Shown piece after piece: positions 6,139 to 8,808 of a stretch of 8,808 nucleotides of DNA. Position numbers and translations under genes: made by a program. Origin of the DNA: Beijerinckiaceae bacterium (lineage in GTDB: Bacteria; Pseudomonadota; Alphaproteobacteria; Rhizobiales; Beijerinckiaceae); assembly GCA_947380915.1 (NCBI GenBank), contig CANCSY010000126.1, forward strand, positions 1 to 8,808, given 5' to 3'. Numbering within the stretch: the first letter of the stretch is position 1; the number at the start of each line of letters is the position of its first letter. The notes below the pieces were generated by a model that saw nothing but the letters and a program-made list of their open reading frames with translations, was not told the origin of the DNA and did no database searches.

Positions 6139-6720
6139 ATGTTCAAGCGCCTCTACGACTGGACCATCTCCCTCGCCCGGAGCCCGCGCGCCACCTGGGC
6201 GCTGGCGCTGATCGCCTTTGCGGAAAGTTCCTTCTTCCCGATCCCGCCCGATGTGCTGCTGGCGCCCATGGCGCTGGCCAAACCCAAGCGCGCCTTCTTC
6301 TATGCGGGCGTCTGCACCCTGGCATCTGTGCTGGGCGGGATGCTCGGCTACGCCATCGGCCATCTGCTCTATGACACGGTGGGGCTCTGGCTGATCGAGC
6401 TCTATCGTTATGGCGAGAAGGTCGAGGCCATGCGCGACTTCTACGCCCAATGGGGCTGGGCCTTCATTCTGGTGAAGGGCGTCTCGCCGATCCCGTTCAA
6501 GCTCATCACCATCGTCAGCGGGTTGCTGGCCTATAACTTCCCGCTCTTCGTGCTGCTCTGCGCGATCACGCGGGGGGCGCGGTTCTTTCTGGTGGCGGGC
6601 GCCATGAACCTGTGGGGCGACCGCCTGCGCGATTTGCTCGAACGCTATTTCGGCGTCTTCCTGGCGATCATCGTCGTGTCAGTGATCGGCGGTTTCTGGC
6701 TCGCACTGCATATGTTCTGA
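6139..6720 (+). CDS. YqaA-family (DedA/VTT superfamily) inner-membrane protein
   Basis: This 193-residue multi-pass membrane protein has the VTT/DedA-superfamily layout of the YqaA subgroup. The acidic re-entrant motif FAESSFFPIPPDVLL is at 27-41 (Glu29, Asp38). A glycine-rich helix runs 55-75. The second re-entrant motif VKGVSPIPFK is at 112-121, followed by the basic ITRGARFF (143-150), and a final helix spans 170-192. In the superfamily, members act in proton-coupled transport or lipid-carrier (undecaprenyl phosphate) flipping; the YqaA subgroup itself has no settled substrate. The start follows the carbonic anhydrase stop by 5 bp with only a weak upstream AAGG, which suggests translational coupling. 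DsbB follows after 9 bp. The likely role is in envelope homeostasis, but the transported molecule is unknown. Confidence 0.88.
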   Translation: MFKRLYDWTISLARSPRATWALALIAFAESSFFPIPPDVLLAPMALAKPKRAFFYAGVCTLASVLGGMLGYAIGHLLYDTVGLWLIELYRYGEKVEAMRDFYAQWGWAFILVKGVSPIPFKLITIVSGLLAYNFPLFVLLCAITRGARFFLVAGAMNLWGDRLRDLLERYFGVFLAIIVVSVIGGFWLALHMF

Positions 6721-6729
6721 GGAACAGAC

Positions 6730-7242
6730 ATGCCCACCCTGCCCCGCTCGCTCCAGACCATGACGCCCCTGCAGGCGGCGCTGGGCGTGTTCATCGTCGC
6801 CCTCGCCACCATCGCGGGCGCATGGGTCTTCGAATGGGCGGGCTATCTGCCCTGCGAGCTCTGCCTCATGCAGCGCTGGGCCTATTATGCGGGCGTACCT
6901 CTGGCGGCCTTCGTCGCCGTCATCGCCGCGCGCGGGCCGCGCGGTCTGGCGGGCGCGGGACTGGCCCTGCTGGGGCTTTTGTTCATCGGCAGCATGATCT
7001 TCGGCGTCTATCACGCGGGCGTCGAATGGGGCTTCTGGCCCGGCCCCTCCGGCTGCACCGGCGCGCTCACAAAGGCCGACTCCATGCAGGATTTCCTGAA
7101 GCAGCTCGAGACCACCAAGGTCGTGCGTTGCGACGCCGTGGCGATCCGCATTCTGGGCCTGTCGCTGGCGGGGTGGAACGCCGTGATCTCCGCCGCCATG
7201 GCGGCGCTGGCGCTCTTTGGCGCCCGCAAGGCGCTGGCCTGA
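6730..7242 (+). CDS. dsbB: disulfide bond formation protein B (DsbB)
   Basis: This 170-residue inner-membrane quinone reductase reoxidises periplasmic DsbA. There are four hydrophobic helices (about 14-36, 49-67, 72-93, 143-165). The first redox pair, PCELC (Cys42, Cys45), sits in the short first periplasmic loop and is followed by the conserved QRW with Arg49, which helps quinone binding. The second pair, Cys109 and Cys134, is in the larger loop between helices 3 and 4, as in the E. coli enzyme, so all four catalytic cysteines are present. The start ATG 6730 has GAGGAA (6719-6724) overlapping the preceding stop. It is the last gene of the carbonic anhydrase–YqaA–dsbB unit. No dsbA lies nearby. 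Its stop TGA abuts the stop of the opposing gene with no spacer. Confidence 0.95.
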   Translation: MPTLPRSLQTMTPLQAALGVFIVALATIAGAWVFEWAGYLPCELCLMQRWAYYAGVPLAAFVAVIAARGPRGLAGAGLALLGLLFIGSMIFGVYHAGVEWGFWPGPSGCTGALTKADSMQDFLKQLETTKVVRCDAVAIRILGLSLAGWNAVISAAMAALALFGARKALA

Positions 7243-7560
7243 TCAGGCGGCGGCGCGCGAGGCGGCGATCTGGGTGACGAGCTGAACCAGAGTGCTGACG
7301 CAATCGCGCAGGTCTTCGACCTCCGCACGCAGGTCATGGACGGCGGGCTCTGAAGGCTGGGCGACGCGCGCCGAGGTCTCGCTCAGCATTTCCGCCAGAT
7401 GATGCACCATCTTGACCACATCGCGCATCTGGCCTTCCAGCCGGTCGATGCGCGGACGCATGTCCACGGAGGCCATGGTGCGGGCATGGGCGATCTCGCT
7501 CAGCCCCGCGATTTCGGCCTCGATGCGAACGAGGCGCTCTTCCAGAAATTGATCACGCAT
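7243..7560 (-). CDS. small coiled-coil protein of unknown function
   Basis: This 105-residue protein is not one I recognise. It is hydrophilic with no signal peptide or membrane helix. It is almost wholly helical in character, with heptad-like patterns in two blocks (about 5-21, LEERLVRIEAEIAGL type, and 38-61) and a third near the C-terminus (about 76-97), separated by a Ser/Pro-containing hinge near 68-73. Met/Leu/Val spacing suggests a parallel oligomer. There is one Cys (residue 86). It lies 72 bp downstream of the rlmN stop on the same strand and could be read from that transcript. I chose the ATG at 7560; a GTG at 7581 would add seven residues. Neither has a clear Shine-Dalgarno site, which lowers confidence in the exact start. 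GC-rich third positions and the clean fit between neighbours support it as a real gene. Confidence 0.68.
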   Translation of the reverse strand: MRDQFLEERLVRIEAEIAGLSEIAHARTMASVDMRPRIDRLEGQMRDVVKMVHHLAEMLSETSARVAQPSEPAVHDLRAEVEDLRDCVSTLVQLVTQIAASRAAA

Positions 7561-7632
7561 GACACGCACCCACGCAGACACACAGCGGCGAAGACAGCAT
7601 AGGGGATGCGGGTTAACGGGGACTGAAGAGGA

Positions 7633-8808
7633 TCAGGGGGCCTCGGATTCCTCCGCCTCGTCCGCTTCGTCCTCCTGCATCATCAGCCGGGCGCGGGCGC
7701 GCACCTTTTCGGTCTCACTTTTGAGCTGGCCGCAGGCGGCGAGGATGTCGCGGCCGCGCGGAGTGCGCACGGGGCTGGCGTAACCGGCGTTGAAGACGAT
7801 CTCGGAGAAACGCTCGATCACGGCCCAGTCCGAACACTCATATTGCGTGCCCGGCCAGGGGTTGAAGGGGATCAGGTTGATCTTGGCGGGAATGCCCTTG
7901 AGCAGGCGCACCAGTTCGCGGGCGTCAGCGGGGGAATCGTTCACGTCCTTCAGCATCACATATTCGAAGGTGATGCGCCGCGCGTTGGAGACGCCGGGAT
8001 AGGTGCGGCAGGCCTGCAGCAGCTCCTGCAGGGGATATTTCTTGTTCAGGGGCACCAGCGTGTTGCGCAGCTCGTCGCGCACCGCATGGAGCGAAATGGC
8101 CAGCATGGTCCCCATCTCGTCGCCCAAAGCCGAAATCTGCGGCACCACGCCAGACGTGGAGACGGTGATGCGGCGCTTGGAGAGGGACAGGCCGTCGCCA
8201 TCGGAGAGCACCGCGATGGCGTCGCGCACATGGTCGAAATTATAGAGCGGCTCGCCCATGCCCATGAAGACGATGTTCGACACGGCCCGCACGCCCTCGC
8301 CAGACGGCAGCAACCCATCGGTGGGCGGCGTCAGCCCTGGAAAGTCGCCGATGCGGTCGCGCGCCACCACCAGCTGCTGGACGATCTCCTGCGCCGTGAG
8401 GTTGCGCACGAGCTTCTGGGTGCCCGTGTGGCAGAAGGTGCAGGTGAGCGTGCAGCCCACCTGGCTCGAAACGCAGAGGGTGCCGCGATGGCGCTCGGGG
8501 ATATAGACGCATTCGATCTCCGCGCCGCGATCTCTGGCGTCGACGGGCGGCATGCGGATCAGCCATTTGCGCGTGCCGTCTTTCGAGATCTGCTCGGCGA
8601 CGACTTCCGGCCGCGCCAAGGTGAAATGCTCCGCCAGCCGCGCGCGCAGGCCCTTGGCGACGTTGGTCATGAGCGCGAAATCGGTGACGCCCTGAAAATA
8701 GATCCAGTGCCAGAGCTGGTTCACCCGCATGCGGATCTCCCGCTCGGGCACCTCGATGGAGGCGAGCGCCTCCGCCAGCCCCTGCCGGGTCAGGCCGAGC
8801 AGGGAGGG
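7633..8808 (-). CDS. rlmN: dual-specificity rRNA/tRNA adenine C2-methyltransferase RlmN (5' end outside window)
   Basis: A radical-SAM enzyme that methylates C2 of A2503 in 23S rRNA and of A37 in some tRNAs, using an intermediate methylated cysteine. 391 residues are visible and the frame stays open to the window edge. No in-window start is convincing: the GTG at 8751 falls inside the conserved N-terminal helix just before [15 protein letters not shown], so the real start is probably a short way beyond 8808. Counting from the first visible codon, the [4Fe-4S] motif CTLTCTFC has Cys119, 123 and 126. The two catalytic cysteines are Cys112 (TLCVSSQ) and Cys359 (AACGQL). The SAM-binding motif GMGEPL is at 183-188. 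After the cluster it reads HTGTQ rather than the STAQQ of enterobacteria, which is usual for alphaproteobacteria. It ends in a highly acidic tail ([13 protein letters not shown]) that the catalytic fold does not need. Confidence 0.97.
   Translation of the reverse strand, partial: PSLLGLTRQGLAEALASIEVPEREIRMRVNQLWHWIYFQGVTDFALMTNVAKGLRARLAEHFTLARPEVVAEQISKDGTRKWLIRMPPVDARDRGAEIECVYIPERHRGTLCVSSQVGCTLTCTFCHTGTQKLVRNLTAQEIVQQLVVARDRIGDFPGLTPPTDGLLPSGEGVRAVSNIVFMGMGEPLYNFDHVRDAIAVLSDGDGLSLSKRRITVSTSGVVPQISALGDEMGTMLAISLHAVRDELRNTLVPLNKKYPLQELLQACRTYPGVSNARRITFEYVMLKDVNDSPADARELVRLLKGIPAKINLIPFNPWPGTQYECSDWAVIERFSEIVFNAGYASPVRTPRGRDILAACGQLKSETEKVRARARLMMQEDEADEAEESEAP

Noticed and set aside
6612..7277. 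A 221-codon frame overlapping the YqaA-like and dsbB genes on the same strand.
   Set aside because: It is an out-of-frame Arg-rich shadow of two genes with intact family motifs and their own start signals.
7582..7632. A promoter for the small coiled-coil gene in the gap after rlmN (a GTTAAC and a TATGCT sequence).
   Set aside because: The boxes do not fall at 16-18 bp spacing; read-through from rlmN explains expression equally well.

Overview
The window looks like a core-chromosome stretch of an alphaproteobacterium, most likely Hyphomicrobiales (Rhizobiales). This rests on high GC with strongly GC-rich third codon positions, a Mic60 (COG4223)–HemY gene pair, an alphaproteobacterial-type RlmN, and an Irr/ICE-like iron-control box. 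No genus can be assigned from the sequence alone. I see no transposase, integrase, phage gene, CRISPR array or plasmid function.

Layout, left to right. Positions 1-78 hold nothing I can name. A complete tRNA-Thr(CGT) lies on the minus strand (79-154). A 268-bp gap follows, with an AT-rich promoter region and an Irr-like palindrome, leading into a stand-alone FTR1-type iron permease on the plus strand (423-1232). A convergent gap with two small hairpins separates it from a minus-strand cluster: a CitE-like CoA-ester lyase (5193-4312), the Mic60 homologue (4252-3062) and HemY (3065-1374). Mic60 and HemY overlap by the ATGA of stop and start. From the divergent promoter region at 5194-5416, a plus-strand operon runs the other way: beta-carbonic anhydrase, a YqaA-type DedA-family membrane protein, and DsbB, with 5-bp and 9-bp gaps. 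DsbB meets, stop codon against stop codon, a small minus-strand coiled-coil protein of unknown function (7560-7243). Upstream of that is rlmN, whose 5' end leaves the window at 8808.

Functional threads. Iron and haem appear together: ferrous/ferric iron uptake (FTR1, possibly under haem-responsive Irr) next to HemY, a haem-synthesis-associated TPR membrane protein, and Mic60, which shapes inner-membrane invaginations. Mic60 and HemY usually sit behind hemC-hemD in alphaproteobacteria, but here the upstream gene is a CitE-like lyase, so the haem genes have been separated. The second thread is envelope chemistry: carbonic anhydrase, a DedA-superfamily transporter-like protein and the periplasmic disulfide reoxidant DsbB are co-transcribed by position.

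Most of the window is well explained by known families. The points most worth a second look are the Irr-like box before the iron permease, the distinct base composition of the permease, the detached mic60-hemY pair, the tight carbonic anhydrase–YqaA–dsbB operon, and the unknown coiled-coil protein. I did not find a clearly new system.
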